Assembly (NCBI RefSeq): GCF_901709675.1
Contig: NC_051097.1
Location: 2,964,539 to 3,028,538 of the forward strand
Direction of reading: 5' to 3'
Origin: Syngnathus acus
Taxonomy: Eukaryota > Chordata > Actinopteri > Syngnathiformes > Syngnathidae
Length of the DNA: 64,000 bases
Shown: positions 24,600 through 45,145 of the stretch, piece by piece
Position numbering within the stretch: the stretch's first letter is position 1
How the letters are laid out: every line of letters starts with the position of its first letter
Translations under genes and position numbers: made by a program
Notes under the pieces: generated by a model
Database searches by the model: none
Seen by the model: only the letters and a program-made list of their open reading frames with translations
What the model was told of the DNA's origin: nothing

Positions 24600-26270
24600 G
24601 CACTATATAATAAATCATTTAAAGGCTTTTTTTTTTTACAAATTAGTTTACAAAAAATAAATCTTTTTTTCTTTTTTTTTTAAAAATGCGTCATGGCCAT
24701 ATCCATAACTATTGTATGCGTACACACCCACATCTACTTATAGATTGGTAAAATGGGTTTGTAATACGCTTTCATGTAAAATAACTTTTTTGTCAATTAT
24801 TCAATTAATCGATGGAATAATTGATATAATAATTTATTCTAAAAATATTTGATCGTGCCAGCCCTAATATTGATAGTGAATCAAAATCGGGCACGTCAAC
24901 GTCACAATTCAGAGGTGCAGCGTTCAATTCCAGCTCTGGATTTCCTGTGCTCCGGTTTCCTCCCACATTTCAAAAACCTTCAGAAATTGGATAAAATTGA
25001 GATCGATATTGATATTTAGATCAACCTGTCCACAACTAGTGCAAAGATTAGTCTTCTTTCTGCCACCAAATTGATAGGTGTGTAAAATAAAATGCCGAAA
25101 CGGAAGTCTTGCACATGCACAAATATCCAGACGCGCTAGTTTTTACACAGGAACGCACACGCTCTGTCGACTTGGATAGAGCCCCAGAGTTGTTCCTATC
25201 CTATTTTGCCTCTCCAGCCAAGGGAGGAAACCAAATACCACATTTCCTAAGGATGTGCAGCCTCTCGAATGGTCCACACAGTCATTGGATACTTTAAAAT
25301 AAAACATGGATTAGAGCTACCTGAAAGTGTATATCCTTCAATCTTGGATTAATAGTATTGCCACAGATAGAGTATACCACATGGTCTAATATTGAGTGTC
25401 AGGGTCAAGTATTTGGCTGAGTTCCTATGTATTGCACATTGATGTATGACTCTGCAAACTGTGACATGAGATGCCATCTCTCTCTCGCTCTCTCTCACTC
25501 TCTCTCTATCACTCTCTCACACCAACACAGACACCCACGGACACGCAGTTGTCACAAGCAACTGAAATCAACAAACAGCAAGACAACACAACTTGTGATG
25601 CATTATCAACTTGACGACCAAACGACATAAGATACTCCCAAATCAGTTAAAATGCATAAAGGCAAATGTTGGCAAATACTTGATGACCCCCATTGGACAG
25701 CTTTGGAAAGACACAAATGAATTGAAACCAGGATGCCCAGCAATTGAGAATTTTAAAGACTATAAATCAAAATTTGAGACGTTCTACCTATGTGTAAATT
25801 GAAGACCAGAGTCTTTAATCCTTGTCTGACAGCAGGGCTCAACAGTGTCTCCGGTGATAAGAAAAGCTGACTAATGCAATAACTATTATCTAAAATTAGG
25901 GAATGATCTTAGATGTCACAGCCCCACTGCTCTGAAGTCCCCTTATTCAAACCACTGAAAATGCAATTACAGTGATCTCAGTATAGTAAGATGACGCATT
26001 CCCACCTTAAAAGGGGTTCCGATAATCGTATCGCACCACCCCCAGCGATATTTTAGAAGGGAAAAAAAAAGGCAAAGAAATTCAGGACTCTATAAAGACA
26101 GAAATGTCAGATCTTCTGCATATCATGGTCAACATGCCAAAGTTTGACATCACGCAACAATGACAGCACACTCAAAGATTGTAGAAACTAGATTTCTTTT
26201 ATGTATTTCTATCTTCTGTTTGAGACAAATTGGCGTGTTGATAAAACACTACATCCTCTTGGCGTGTTGT
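24600..26270. other. Intergenic between the W-motif paralogues
   Basis: Poly-T runs at 24620-24680, a partial AATCGATTA-family MITE at 24785-24870 and a V-SINE scrap at 24897-24975. No coding exon recognised. Confidence 0.45.
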
Positions 26271-26287
26271 AATCATGACTTATTTAA

Positions 26288-26820
<533 letters not shown>

Positions 26821-28114
26821 TTGACAAGAATGCTTTGACGTCTTATTTGCACCACAGTAGCTGTTGGTCTGACTGCCATATCTTACAATCCCATACTGTT
26901 TAAAATAACCCACAGTAAGTACAAACTTAGAGAAAAGTCATAACTTACCTGATGTCCACTCAGATGATGTTTGTTGATGATCTTTTGATGTTTGTTTTCA
27001 AGCCTTGCTTTATCCAACACAATGATTCATAAAGTTCCAATCTCGTATGTATCCAAGATTTTGGTCCGTCTGTCGCTACAGTATTTCAGGGCCTGTTGGC
27101 CACATGATTGTCTTCAGTCTGTCTTCGACGTTTTGCTGTCAGCTTAAACAAGTCCAGACTTACGTCTGTGTCGCGTATTAGCTGTGTGGAAAGCAAGTCT
27201 CCCTCCTTGCTATTTTTACATTGTATGTGAGTAGATTTTGAGCTACAGCTCTAAATTTAGTGTGAGAGAGATGCAATGCCAAACACGAGAAGCCCAGCGT
27301 GCCGTTGAGGTGCAGACAAGAAATATGAAATCAATGAAATATGGTACTGAAAATGGTGTATAGCAAAAGCAAATCAGGTGGTAACAAAGTTATAAAAAAT
27401 GAATATTTGAACCCCGTTGCTCTTACAAATTTGAAACCCTTATTGGAAAAAGAAACAAAATGACAGATCCACATTCTGAGAGTTTTATTTTGAATACCAG
27501 GACAATGAAATCATCAAACATCTACAATTTTTTTTTCATGCTTGAAATTCTAAACAGAAGCAACCAAAATGAAAAAGAATAACATGGTAATTATGATGAC
27601 AGTGACACAAACCCAATGAACACATTGCTGATTGGATTAAACTTTATTGAGAATTATTTTATAATGTTGCGAAGGATAATGTGCTCACTGTTAAATTTCA
27701 GCTCACGATATATATTTTTTTATTGTTAAGAAAACCTTTTTCATGAAACATGGTTGAGTTTTGCCTAACAGGTGTCAACTTCACAATTCATCACGGCTGG
27801 TTCCTCCTTCCTAATACTGCAGTACAAAAAAACGTTTTTTTAGTTTAGTTCTTTCTTGTGCTTTAGTCTTGAATTTGTCTGATAACTCCTATTTCCTTTT
27901 TTGGAAGAGCTCTTCTTCAAAATAAGATGACTGGGAAGATTCAAGATTTTGTCTCCAGATCTTGTTTGTTGAAAATCTTCTCATGATTAAAATTCATAGA
28001 CATTTGGGTTTGAGACAAATTTGGGTTTGCTAGCGCAATGGTCGCTAGCAGCCCTCCTTTTTTCTGAGGCATGGTTCAGATACGGCCCAGCTTTCCATGC
28101 AGCAGTCCAGATCT
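26821..28114. other. Intergenic and probable 3' UTR of gene A
   Basis: No coding exon recognised. Minus-strand AATAAA signals (plus TTTATT) at 27643-27648 and 27484-27489 lie about 470-630 bp beyond the gene A stop and could end its transcript. Confidence 0.4.
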
Positions 28115-29882
28115 TCATAGCCATTCCATAATGTCGGCATTATGAGCTTTAAAAAACAGACGGAATTTAGCTTCGGCTTCCTGCGAGGAACCGATTTCTC
28201 TCTGGGGTTGGAGCTCCGTGAACCCAGACGAGCCCTTCTCATGAGGATACTGCTCTGGCCGATAGACTACGTGGAACCTCCAGGCCTCCAGCCACTCATT
28301 AAGAGACGGTGTATTGTGACGAAATTGAGTTTCTGAGAGCATCCAGGCTGCCCGCCAGTCAGAATCTGAATTAACTTTCTTACGGCGTGTGTGTAAATCT
28401 GCAGGGCGGTATGAAGTTTCCGTTGCTCTACTGCTGATGGTTTGTGCATGACCATGTCTAGTTTGTGGATAATGGCGCTGCCTTGGAGACCTCCAGGAGT
28501 CAAGCCACTTTTTTGCCGCTGTTGGTCCGTTCTTGGTCTGAGGCACAGGTACAGAATAATTCTGGCCCCTCAAAGGAGCTACTCTTAATTGTGGTGTTGA
28601 AAGCCAAGCCTGCTTCCACATCTCAGGCTCCTGACGTAGGCATTGGAGTTTCCATGAGCTTTCCCACTCCGAGCCAACGGGTTTAATCAAAGAATCTCCA
28701 AAGAGACTTGACATGTCTCTTCTCATCCTCCCATTGTCCATCCCAATTTTATGTTTCACTACCTTCAAGGATTCTTTCCACTCAGTTGGATGAGCTTTGT
28801 TATTCTGAAGTTGTTTCAGAAGAAATCTCAAATGAGGAATGTGAGCCTTTGGCTGATAGATCTCCTTCACTGGTGGCAAAATCTTCCTCAGCTTTTTACA
28901 TGACTTTGAGTTGTTCCTAAGCATCCGCCAGGACCCGTTCTTCCACAGAGAACAGTCTTGCATTTCTTTGCAGTGTTGAATGGCCATCAACTTGGACTTC
29001 ATTTTAGGAGACATAAAGATCACTTCGTTGGAATGGAAGTCTTTTTCATAGTCCCAATCATCCATATCATAATCTTGTTCTTCACATGAATAACCATTTT
29101 CATAAATGATTCTCCCTTCATTGAACTTGTAGCTTGCGTCTCCTCCATACTGTTGATTTATATTAACCGATGTGTATGCTGCAGAATAATTGAAGTTAGG
29201 ATTTTTCTGACGATTTCCAGGCTTGGTGGATTTCCATGAGTCCATCCACTCGGAAAAGCACAACTCTCTGTTGTGTTGTTGCTTTCCAACTGATACTAAG
29301 AGTTTGGATTTGGGCTCATTTCGTTTCAGATGAGGAAATGGATCTTCCTTATTCTTCCCTTCATTTGTGTTTCTCAGCCAATTTGCAGAGTGATAGGAAT
29401 CCAGGGTTGCTGACTCCATCACTTTGTAGGAAGGCATCCCAAGTCGATGAAAGCTGGGACGATTCATCCCGCCAAAGTCATAAGGATAGGACTCAGAAAT
29501 CTCAGAGGAGTCTTGCCCAGTTGGAAAGCCCCAACATTGATGCCAGGCTGATGCAACATTGCCCTCTAGCGGTCATGACAAATCCCTAATGTAATTCCAT
29601 GCCTTGTCCCAGTCCAAAATTGGGTGTTGATTCTTTGGGATGAGCATCATCGAATTTCCGTAATTCTTGTTGTCCAGAGCAGGTGTGCCCGAGCCTTTAT
29701 TTTTGTTATCACGCCTCACTAGAGGATATGAATCTTGAATAGTAGGTCTAGTGAGGACTTGTTTGCTCTTCCAGATATTACTCCTGTCTCTTTGAGCCTC
29801 ATCTGCTGTTTTCGACTTCATTTCTAACTTTTTCTTGTCTCCCTTTTGTTTTTTCAAACGGTTTTCCCACTCCAAATTAATT
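28115..29882 (-). CDS. Gene A: W-x2-[S/A]-W repeat protein, paralogue of gene B, one in-frame TGA (5' exon not found)
   Basis: One exon begins after the acceptor TTTTCACAG at 29883 and reads 589 codons to a stop at 28115. It is open throughout except for a single TGA at 29573-29575 (codon 103). The Trp-pair motif recurs on both sides: LDWDKAW before it, then FSEWMDSWK, SEWESSWK, MWKQAW, KKWLDSWR, DWRAAW and NEWLEAWR. The first residues (LEWENRLKK...IWKSK) resemble the gene B start (DQWEKRAQT...KWNYHW), so the two genes are tandem paralogues in the same orientation. The family and function are unknown to me. There is no membrane segment. The upstream coding exon is missing from my model. Either this is a recent null allele or pseudogene, a sequencing error, or TGA is read through. 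The intact 486 codons after the stop argue against an old pseudogene. Confidence 0.6.
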
Positions 29883-31140
29883 CTGTGAAAATAAGTAGGC
29901 AGGCAAGACAGGGTTAATAAAGAAAAGTTTAGGACAGCATTTCCTATAACTAACAAGCAGGGCTGGCCCTAGACTTTTGGGGGCCCTAGGCAAACAAATG
30001 TATGGGGCCCCCCTGGTGCGCTAACAAAGCGTGCCCCTGCTGGCACCAGAAGCGCTCTTGGCATAGTTTATTTAGGGGACAACAGAGAGCTGACAAAGTT
30101 AGAGTAGAATAGACTATATGGCAGGCATATATCGTGTAGTCCACTTGTGCGTTCTTCTCACTGGACATTTTGTAATTGCTTCAAACTCCCTGTAAATGTC
30201 AAGAAAATGTGTCCGTTATTATACATTATCTAAACAATTGCATACTTTGACTATTATATACATTTCTATGTATGCTGAGACAAATTGTTTTAGAAATTGT
30301 GGAGGAGAGGTTGTACCTTATCTGATGAATCTCAGCTCTGTATGGACACACTGCTCTCCAGCTATTTATACTGTCGCTCTGAGACTCCACTATCATTGCT
30401 GCATTCATGCATGCATGCGTGCATGTTTAAGTGGCCAAATATATGACAGTACAGCAACAGACATTAAGTGAAATTGCCCATAGATAGTATCATGTTGACT
30501 TTGACATCTTGTAAAGATATGGTACTCAGTGTTGAGTCATTCTTTCAGTTGTGCAATGATGTAGGACTATAATAACATGAAAAAAAAATAACAATGGATT
30601 AATCAAGATGGTGATTTACCGTGAAGTCCTGCCTGCTATGAGCAATTAAGGGCTGTACAAATTGCTTTAAAGCAATAGTAATTACTATTGCACCAAATGA
30701 CGTAGCCACTTGCAATTATATACTTTATCTTGAATTGTGGTTTGCATTGGATTTACGTGTTACTGGCAGACATACAGGTAGTACATGTTGTGGTGGGATA
30801 CAAATAGATGTGTACAGTCCGTACTCATGTCTCATCTAGCAGATGAGACATTTGATACAACCCAATGTGGGTTCATCAAGTTCAGTCCTAGTCCAAAAAA
30901 CCTTAAGCAGGAATCTTAAATGTGTTGAATGACACTGAGATGTCCCGGATTTTTGTACATGTTGTACAAAACGTGTATTTCAGTTTAATTGTTGCGTGCC
31001 TACGTCCATAAATTTGTACACAGATTTATTAGTGTAGAAAAATGAGAGTAGAGCATACTCATTTGTGGTGGTTGTGGGCGAACAGAGGCGGCTCATTCGG
31101 AATGGTGAGGGGGAAACTGAGAGTGTATACACTTATCTAT
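29883..31140. other. Region upstream of gene A
   Basis: Contains a dispersed repeat beginning AGGGCTGGCCCTAGACTTTT at 29962 (a common teleost DNA-transposon-like terminus) and the palindromes at 30661-30691. The first exon of gene A should lie here or beyond, but I could not place it. Confidence 0.4.
30661..30691. repeat. Two overlapping perfect palindromes
   Basis: ATTGCTTTAAAGCAAT (30661-30676) and GCAATAGTAATTACTATTGC (30672-30691) are each perfect inverted repeats and share the central GCAAT. The second contains TAATTA, a homeodomain-type core. Confidence 0.9.
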
Positions 31141-31157
31141 CCTCTACAATTCCCACT

Positions 31158-31280
31158 TTCTGACTTTAAAGTCAGAATTCTGACTTTATTCTCAGAATTC
31201 TGACTTTAAAGTGGGAATTCTGACTTTATTCTCAGAATTCTTGTAAAGTTAGAATTCTGAGAATAAAGTCAGAATTATGA
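31158..31280. repeat. Tandem palindromic AGAATTCTGACTTTA repeat
   Basis: Units of TCAGAATTCTGACTTTA alternate with TTCTCAGAATTCTGAC. They are internally palindromic around GAATTC and TTTAAA and capable of hairpins. This is a common kind of teleost simple repeat. Confidence 0.8.
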
Positions 31281-31342
31281 CTGCAATAACTGCAAACTAC
31301 CCACGAGGAAATGGGATGAATGACCTTGAACAAAGTTAATAC

Positions 31343-31475
31343 AGTCAAACCTCGGTTTTCGACCACAATCCGTTCCAGAAGGCGGTTCAAGAAGTGAATC
31401 GGTCGAATTACGAATCTATTTTTCCCATTATAAATAATAGGAAAAAATGTAATCCGTTCCTAGACAAAAAAAAAA
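31343..31475. mobile_element. Mariner-type MITE terminus
   Basis: ACAGTCAAACCTCGGTTTTC begins a known type of vertebrate mariner-derived MITE terminus, followed by its usual TCCGTTCCAGAAGGCGGTTC. A matching far terminus was not identified nearby. The same terminus in reverse occurs at about 1001-1016. Confidence 0.5.
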
Positions 31476-32511
31476 CCCGCCTTTTTAAAGCATTTTTTTT
31501 CATTTGCGCACCGCCGAACGCGCAACCGTAGTGCGCCGCCGACCGCGCAACTGCACCGCGCTGGTCGCATTATTGTGACAGAGCCGTCGCTGAAATTTAG
31601 AAAATATTTTTAAATTCCTGATGTACTTTCCAAAATTTAAGTGGACCTCAGTGCGCAGGGAGCTTAATTTGGTACTCGTAATCTTTAAATCGGATGCGTG
31701 TGTGCGCGCGCGTGTTTGTGCGCGCGCGTGTTTGTGCGTGTTTTTTTTATTTTGCTACTGGACAGTGGGTACACGGTATTTGAACGTGAATTAAATTCAA
31801 CATACAAACAACACGATTAGGTCTCACTATACTTTTGACAAACATAACTCAAACATAACTATATACTATCTATCTAACATTACAACAAGAAAATATGAAA
31901 GTGTGGTGTGCAAGGACTGGAGTCGGAGGCGGAGTGACAAACGACGGTGCCGACGGCAGTTGTTTTAATGACATTTATAATTATTCTCATTCAACAACGG
32001 GCAGACTCTTTTCCCTTTGAGATCCTAACACACACTAAACTCCACAGGAAATTCCCACACGTGTAAACTGTCCCCCCGGAACTATGTACCGTGAACTTAG
32101 GTTCCGGGTGAATTATGTCAACCCACTACACAAGCCCCCCCAGAATTCACCCATAGTCAAAATCGCCACGCCGGAAAGGGACGACAGCCCTCCAGCGGCG
32201 TCGTCCACTGTATCCGGCAGGACGCTCCTCTGGGCACCGGTGTCACAGAGGAATCTGCGACCCGAGAGGGAGTCCTCAATGAACAGCAGCCGGTTCTTTT
32301 TGCCTGCGCTCACGGCCACTACTGAGCGCAGGCTTTGGCGTTTCCCGTCGTGCTGAAGTTGCAAGGGGAGCGGCACCTTTTAGCCTTGGCGCCAAAACGT
32401 GCATGGAAGTAGCACAAACCTGTGCTGGTGCGGCCGTCGGTTGCAGCGTGTCCTCTGCCAGGGGAAACGCCAGCGCTTGGGGACGTGTAGCTGCGTGTTG
32501 GGGCCAGCACA

Positions 32512-33003
32512 TCAGAGGCGAAACGCTGGGTGGCCAAGTAGACGGTCTGCTTCCTCCGCCAGAGCACGCGGCTCCGTAATAGTCGTATTTGCGAGGGCCG
32601 TTTGTAAGTGCGGCGGCATATGTCGCAGAAACAGTTCAATGAAAAGAAAATTCGGCTCTTCCCCACCCAGCAGGTTTAACATCATCTCCATGTGTTCAGA
32701 GGGTTTGCTGTCCCCTATGCCTTGAATAGCAAGCAGGCGCCGGGCTCGTTCGGACCGTGACAGTTCAAAAATCCTGAGGAGATAAGCCTTGAGCCCTGCA
32801 TATTTATCCTGGGCAGGAGGGGAAGTGATGAAACTTACGGCTCTGGCTGCGGTGGAGCTTCCGAGTGCTGAGACGACGTGGTAGTAGCGTGTGGCGTCAT
32901 CCGTAATTCCCCGGAGGGCGAACTGAGCCTCCGCCTGTGCGAACCACGTTGCCGCAGACGTCTCCCAAAACTCAGGCAGTCTGAGGACGGCGGAATGCGC
33001 CAT
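32512..33003 (-). pseudogene. gag fragment of the LTR element (with protease in shifted frames)
   Basis: The gag frame opens at ATG 33003 (the open frame into the LTR is spurious) with LRLPEFWETSAATWFAQAEA, typical of retrotransposon capsids, and ends at 32512. Further coding similarity continues in other frames: a C-x2-H-x3-FG-x6-C-x3-C block in the frame spanning 32319-32666, and a protease core with DTGAQRSVLP in the frame spanning 32113-32376. The three frames show it is broken or frame-shifted and cannot give one polyprotein as it stands. Confidence 0.75.
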
Positions 33004-33049
33004 GCCGTTTCGCTCGTTATTCTGTTCAGTCCCGGAATCTTCAGCGGGA

Positions 33050-33067
33050 CTGACGTCGGGGTCACCA
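33050..33067 (-). other. Primer-binding site resembling the tRNA-Trp type
   Basis: The minus strand just inside the 5' LTR reads TGGTGACCCCGACGT, the sequence complementary to the 3' end of tRNA-Trp used as primer by several retroelements. Its position one base after the LTR edge supports the LTR boundary. Confidence 0.8.
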
Positions 33068-34053
33068 GTGTGGTGTGCAAGGACTGGAGGCGGAGTGACA
33101 AACGACGGTGCCAACGGCAGTTGTTTTAATGACATTTATAATTATTCTCATTCAACAACGGGCAGACTCTTTTCCCTTTGAGATCCTAACACACACTAAA
33201 CTCCACAGAAAATTCCCACACGTGTAAACTGTCCCCCCGGAACTATGTAACGTGAACTTAGGTTCCGGGTGAATTATGTCAACCCACTACAAAAGTACAC
33301 ATTTTGAAACACTGTTCTGTATACATATATCTTCTTGCACATGCACACTATTTTGCGCTGGTACCCTGTGAGAAGGGGGGAGATAATTCAATTGATTTTG
33401 AGTTTATGAGTATGAACAACTATCAGACTTTCATCAACAAGATCTTTTTTATTGGAGACTTATTTTCAAACATAATTCTACACCTCAGAACACACCAATA
33501 TGGAACAATAGGTATATTTTGATTAATAGAAAATTTGTTTTTCTTTCTTAATGGTTCTCTGGAGGAGTATGGGCTATATCTGACTTCATGGATGAGGAGG
33601 GAGCAATCATGCTGATTTTTGTGATAGATTTAAAAATTCTTGTACTCAAAATAAGTACAAACAAATGGTGAAAACATTCCCATTATCCCTGATTAACATG
33701 ATTAAACAAGATGAAAATTATTCAAAGATAACTCCATGTTTAAGGCTGTTACAGCAAAGTCAAAGTCTGCTTTATTGTCAATTTCTTCACATGTCAAGAC
33801 ATACAAAGAGATCGAAATTGCGTTTCCTACTATCCCACGGATACATGTTAATGGGATTGATTTTTGGGATGTAACAACAAGTTAATTAGAGTTTGATGTT
33901 TTTTTAGGACACTGTTTCTCTAAAATTTAAAAATCGCGCTGGCAGCATTTATTTATTTTGTCTTCGTGTAGTTGCCGTATGTAGTAAACAAAGATGGCCG
34001 ACCCAATGCGCATGCGTACAGTAAAGCGCGTAGGCACCGCAATAGTGCCTTGA

Positions 34054-37387
<3,334 letters not shown>

Positions 37388-38410
37388 CAGCCATAAATTG
37401 TGACGTGCCTCAATGCCAACATACATGGATCATGCCAGTGACATGTGTGGACATACATACAGACAAACTGTTTATATTGAGAAATATTTTCATAGAAATG
37501 AGGCCTCATGCAAGGACAATTAAGTGGAATAAAGTGTAAGCTGCAGAGGAGATGTTTACATTTTATTTTAATACCAGTAATTTAACTTCAGTGTTTAAGG
37601 CATGTCACTTGTCCCATTTTTGTCACCCTGCTCAATAGGAGATAAGAGCTGAAATAAATGTAAAAACTGTAGAAGTGTTACAAAAGGAAGTCGAAGTGTG
37701 CCACAGCTGCAAGTGAACTGCACCAGTCTTACCCACAATCCTTCATTCTTGAGCGCACGCTGAACACCTGAACAGTTGCGGATTCGCTTGGGCCAACGTT
37801 GCAAGTTTGTCTTGTCATGAACATTGGATGGTGGTAACGGCTTAGGTCTGCTTCTTCACACAATTGTTTACATGATGAACCAAAGTCATCTCTGCAAATT
37901 TCTGTAAATAGTGATAGGCCGTTCTTTCTCATCACACATTTTGCTCGGGAGTGCAGCTGCATCATTCGGGAGGGCTCTAATCAGTATTTTTATGAATCTT
38001 CAGTATTTGTAGAAGGCACAACCTCCTCCTTTATTCAATTTTTAACCTGATACAATTTTTTATGATGAATTTTTCAAATAAAGTTTTGAGGTTTTGACTC
38101 TCATCCTTGTGTTCTGAACCCGGTAGATGACTGAGACAGCAGGTGTTTGTTTCAAAGAGACCCCACCTGGGAAGTGGCAACCATTTTAAATTGGGGCACG
38201 GGTGGAGGTAGCACTATGCTATCTCCATTGGTAACCATTCCTCACCACAAGATGTAACAACTAAGTAATTTTGTGGAGAATCTGTGATCTTGCAGCTAGG
38301 CTGGTTCTGAGTTGGTTTTCTTGAAAACAGGACTCAGACTCTCAAATCGCTTTACAAATAGCATTATGCTCAGTTGTGATTGAAATACGTACTAGTATTA
38401 TTTAGCAATG

Positions 38411-41144
38411 TTTATTATTGTGTAGAGCTATTACATGGTCAGAGCTGTTCATAATATTTTAGAGAATCCAAATATTAGGAACAGCTATTAAAACTAAATA
38501 TTCTAGCCCACTGCAAGCCAAATGAATACATATACTGCTGAATTAATACTAAAGTCATACTTGAGCATGTCAGTCATAATTGAACATTTTCGATTGTAAT
38601 GACGATACAGGAATGCTGACATATGATGTCATGATGATTACCAAGCATCTAGTCAGATCCACATACTAGTTTAGTCTCTGGTGGGTAAATTGCTATGATA
38701 TGATGTGACATATTTACAATTAAGTCCTCTATGCAGTTAGTTTGCAGTATAACTATAACCTGCAAAAAAAAAAAAGAACTGCAATTTCTCTTGAAGTCTA
38801 TTCCATGTCTCATAAGATGCCAATGTAATTGATGGCCACATGATCAGCAAATAATATAAATTTGAATGTAGGGGTTAATAAAAGGCAACAACTCCTCAGT
38901 ACAGTCTAGGAACACAAACCACGTTTACATGAACAGTAAAAATTAACATATATGTTTAATCATACAAAAAAAAACAATACAAGGCAGGGTGATAGAAAAA
39001 GCCATGTCATTCCGACATCAACAACAATTATCAGTAACTGCAAGATAAAAGAAAACAGACTGTTATGAACACAACTTTGCAGGTAAATTGTGTTGTCAAC
39101 TAAAACAGTGCGTGTTGAGATGAAATACCTCGATTGAAAAACATACTATATGCGCATAAAAGTCTGGCAAAGACCATTTTTGTGCAGTTATGAATAATAG
39201 TTGTCATCTATCTGTTCTGATGACTATCTACATCACTAGAAGTACACAAACTGAAGGCTTGACATTTGCATCTCATCAGTACATAGACTAAACCAAAACA
39301 CCCTCAATGGCTTTCAACATTGTTTTCTTTACCTCCGACGTGATTCTTCAGGGTACATTTTGGATTAGAAAACCAAGATCATCATTTTAGACCTCAAAAC
39401 ATATGTATCCTCAAACCATACATAGCATGTTAGGTTACCTTGTTTAGTAATTACAGACGCAAATAACGCTCCAGTCTTTGTTATTCAGCTATACGACATT
39501 ATTGATGGTAGGAATGATGGACTGAAACACAAAAATGTGTCTGTGTTTATCGTAAACCTTCACTTGTGCGTAAAGGCAATGAAATGAAAAGAAACATTTC
39601 CTGGAGGATCATTGTGTCACCTACATAGAGTAATACAACCAACTATCTACTGTATCCAATGGTGTGGAACTGACCAACACAACATACACCAACATCACCG
39701 AAAGTCTGACTTTTCATATCGCGAACAAAAGAAACTCGTCTCGAGTTTAAACGCAGACATTGGTGGAATCCCGTTTCCATTCCTCAAAAAAAGTCACATT
39801 GGTTACACTCGAGTGTATTTCTGTAAGGTTTTTTTCACTCAACATCTGACAACTGGCCCAGAGAATATTGGTTGTTTTACTACCTTCTTAACTCCGTCCT
39901 CGGGATTTAAGGTGCAACATAATGCAACATTTGCCTTGAACTTCAACACTAAGAATGCATAACTGTTTTCAAACAAGTTCACCTGGAGGAAGCGCAGATA
40001 TAATCATCATCATAGTATCGTAATAATAAGACATAAACTATACTTCACAACTACAACTTTTTGTTTTGTTTGTTTTTAAACTCCAGCGACGTTTCAGCAA
40101 GTACACAAAAGCATTATGCAAAGGCTTTAGTGAAATCATAACAAACAGTCAACAACACTTAAAAAAAATCCACACCAACTAGCAGTTTGGCAATATAAAA
40201 TTAGGGGGAAACAAAAATCCCTTTTTTAATCACAGTTTTCATCTGCAGACGTCTGAGGATTCCGTTAATTTTGAATAAAATCTGTGAAATTGTCTTTCTT
40301 TTTTTTTTTTAAATCCAATGTGTCTCCTGCTTTGTTCTGTACAAAACCCTGCTTTGTTGTTTGGGATATATCCAGTTTTGATATTAATATTTTTCATCAA
40401 CAAATAAATTCCTGTCCTCATGAATGTGAAACTACTAAAATGGCCATGGGTCCACTTAAGGATCACTGGTTAGTGATAAACGCAAAACATGTTCAAAAGT
40501 CAAAGAAAATTGTGGGATGATAGGCCCAAACAAAGGAAATCCCATGAATATCTAAAGCTAAAGGAAAATAAAAACAGTATTCGTTAAATAAAGAGCTTTC
40601 AAAAGAGTCAAAATGATAACATGGAAGTGCAAAGGACTTTGAAAATAAAGACTGGATTCACATGGTTTGGGCTCGGTATTGGGCATTTATGTTCTTTTCA
40701 TGGCTTTAAAATAAAAAAACGGGCATCCAAATGGTCATAATACGAGTCAACAGACAACGATGAGGATGTCTCTGCGTCAAGCTTCATTCATGTCCTCATA
40801 TTCAGAATGTGTAGTGTGATTTTTCTTTAAATGCCATTTACACTAACAAGCACTGTCAAATTGAGTTTCTTGTAGCTTGTTAGTTGACAAAGAAAGAACT
40901 ACCTTGTTGCTACATTGCTGCCTACCTAACTACCTGGAGTTCTTTCTATATTCCCAAGTCTGAATAACAGACATAATTGCCGACTCAAACATGTATACTT
41001 TTCGCTTTTAAAAGATCCCCTGGGGCTTTAGTCGTTAAGGGTCAGCAGAGCGTGTTACAGGATGACGTTTGTGATGTGTCAACGTGTATGTGTCTGGTGT
41101 TTGGTTTCCGTCCAAGGAGAAGTGGGGTCAGGGTGTCTGCAAAG
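38411..41144 (-). other. Probable long 3' UTR of spindlin
   Basis: No coding exon recognised between the convergent genes. Spindlin 3' UTRs are long in other vertebrates, and a minus-strand AATAAA (plus TTTATT) is at 38411-38416. The true end is uncertain. The plus-strand open frame at 39612-39962 has no recognisable domain. Confidence 0.35.
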
Positions 41145-44891
<3,747 letters not shown>

Positions 44892-45145
44892 TCATCTGGA
44901 GGCGGGGAGGCAGTCAGGCTGCCCAGCTACAATGCAAAACCTTCAAAGGCTGGGGGGGGGGGAAAAAAAAATCATAAATCATTATTTACAGGGGATTGTC
45001 TCGCACATACAAAAAAGTTACAACGTTACTTTGAAAAAACAATTTGGTTAGTTTTAATTGTTCACTGAAGAGTTGGCATTTTATTCACCAATGCCTTTCA
45101 TTCATTAAACACATTTTACTTTCCATCCCTTTATTTTAAAACTAA

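Larger units (their letters stand above)
31902..33291 (-). mobile_element. Internally deleted Ty3/gypsy-type LTR retrotransposon
   Basis: Two direct LTRs, 31902-32130 (229 bp) and 33069-33291 (223 bp), start TGTGGTGTGC and end CACTACA on the plus strand. They are nearly identical, with one 6-bp indel and a few substitutions. The 4-bp duplication AAAG (31898-31901 and 33292-33295) flanks the element. Read on the minus strand, the 5' LTR at 33291-33069 is followed by a primer-binding site and gag, then a zinc-knuckle-like part, a protease fragment, and a purine-rich CTGGGGGGGCTTG (32131-32143) before the 3' LTR. Reverse transcriptase, RNase H and integrase are missing, so it is non-autonomous. 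The gag and protease features resemble the CsRn1/Barthez clade. That placement is from memory. Confidence 0.85.

Noticed and set aside
29480-29575. A short intron removing the gene A TGA
   Set aside because: The only nearby GT donors (TTT|gtcatg and similar) are poor and the intron would be under 100 bp without a good acceptor tract.
39612-39962. 116-codon plus-strand frame
   Set aside because: No domain, and lies in the likely spindlin 3' UTR on the opposite strand.
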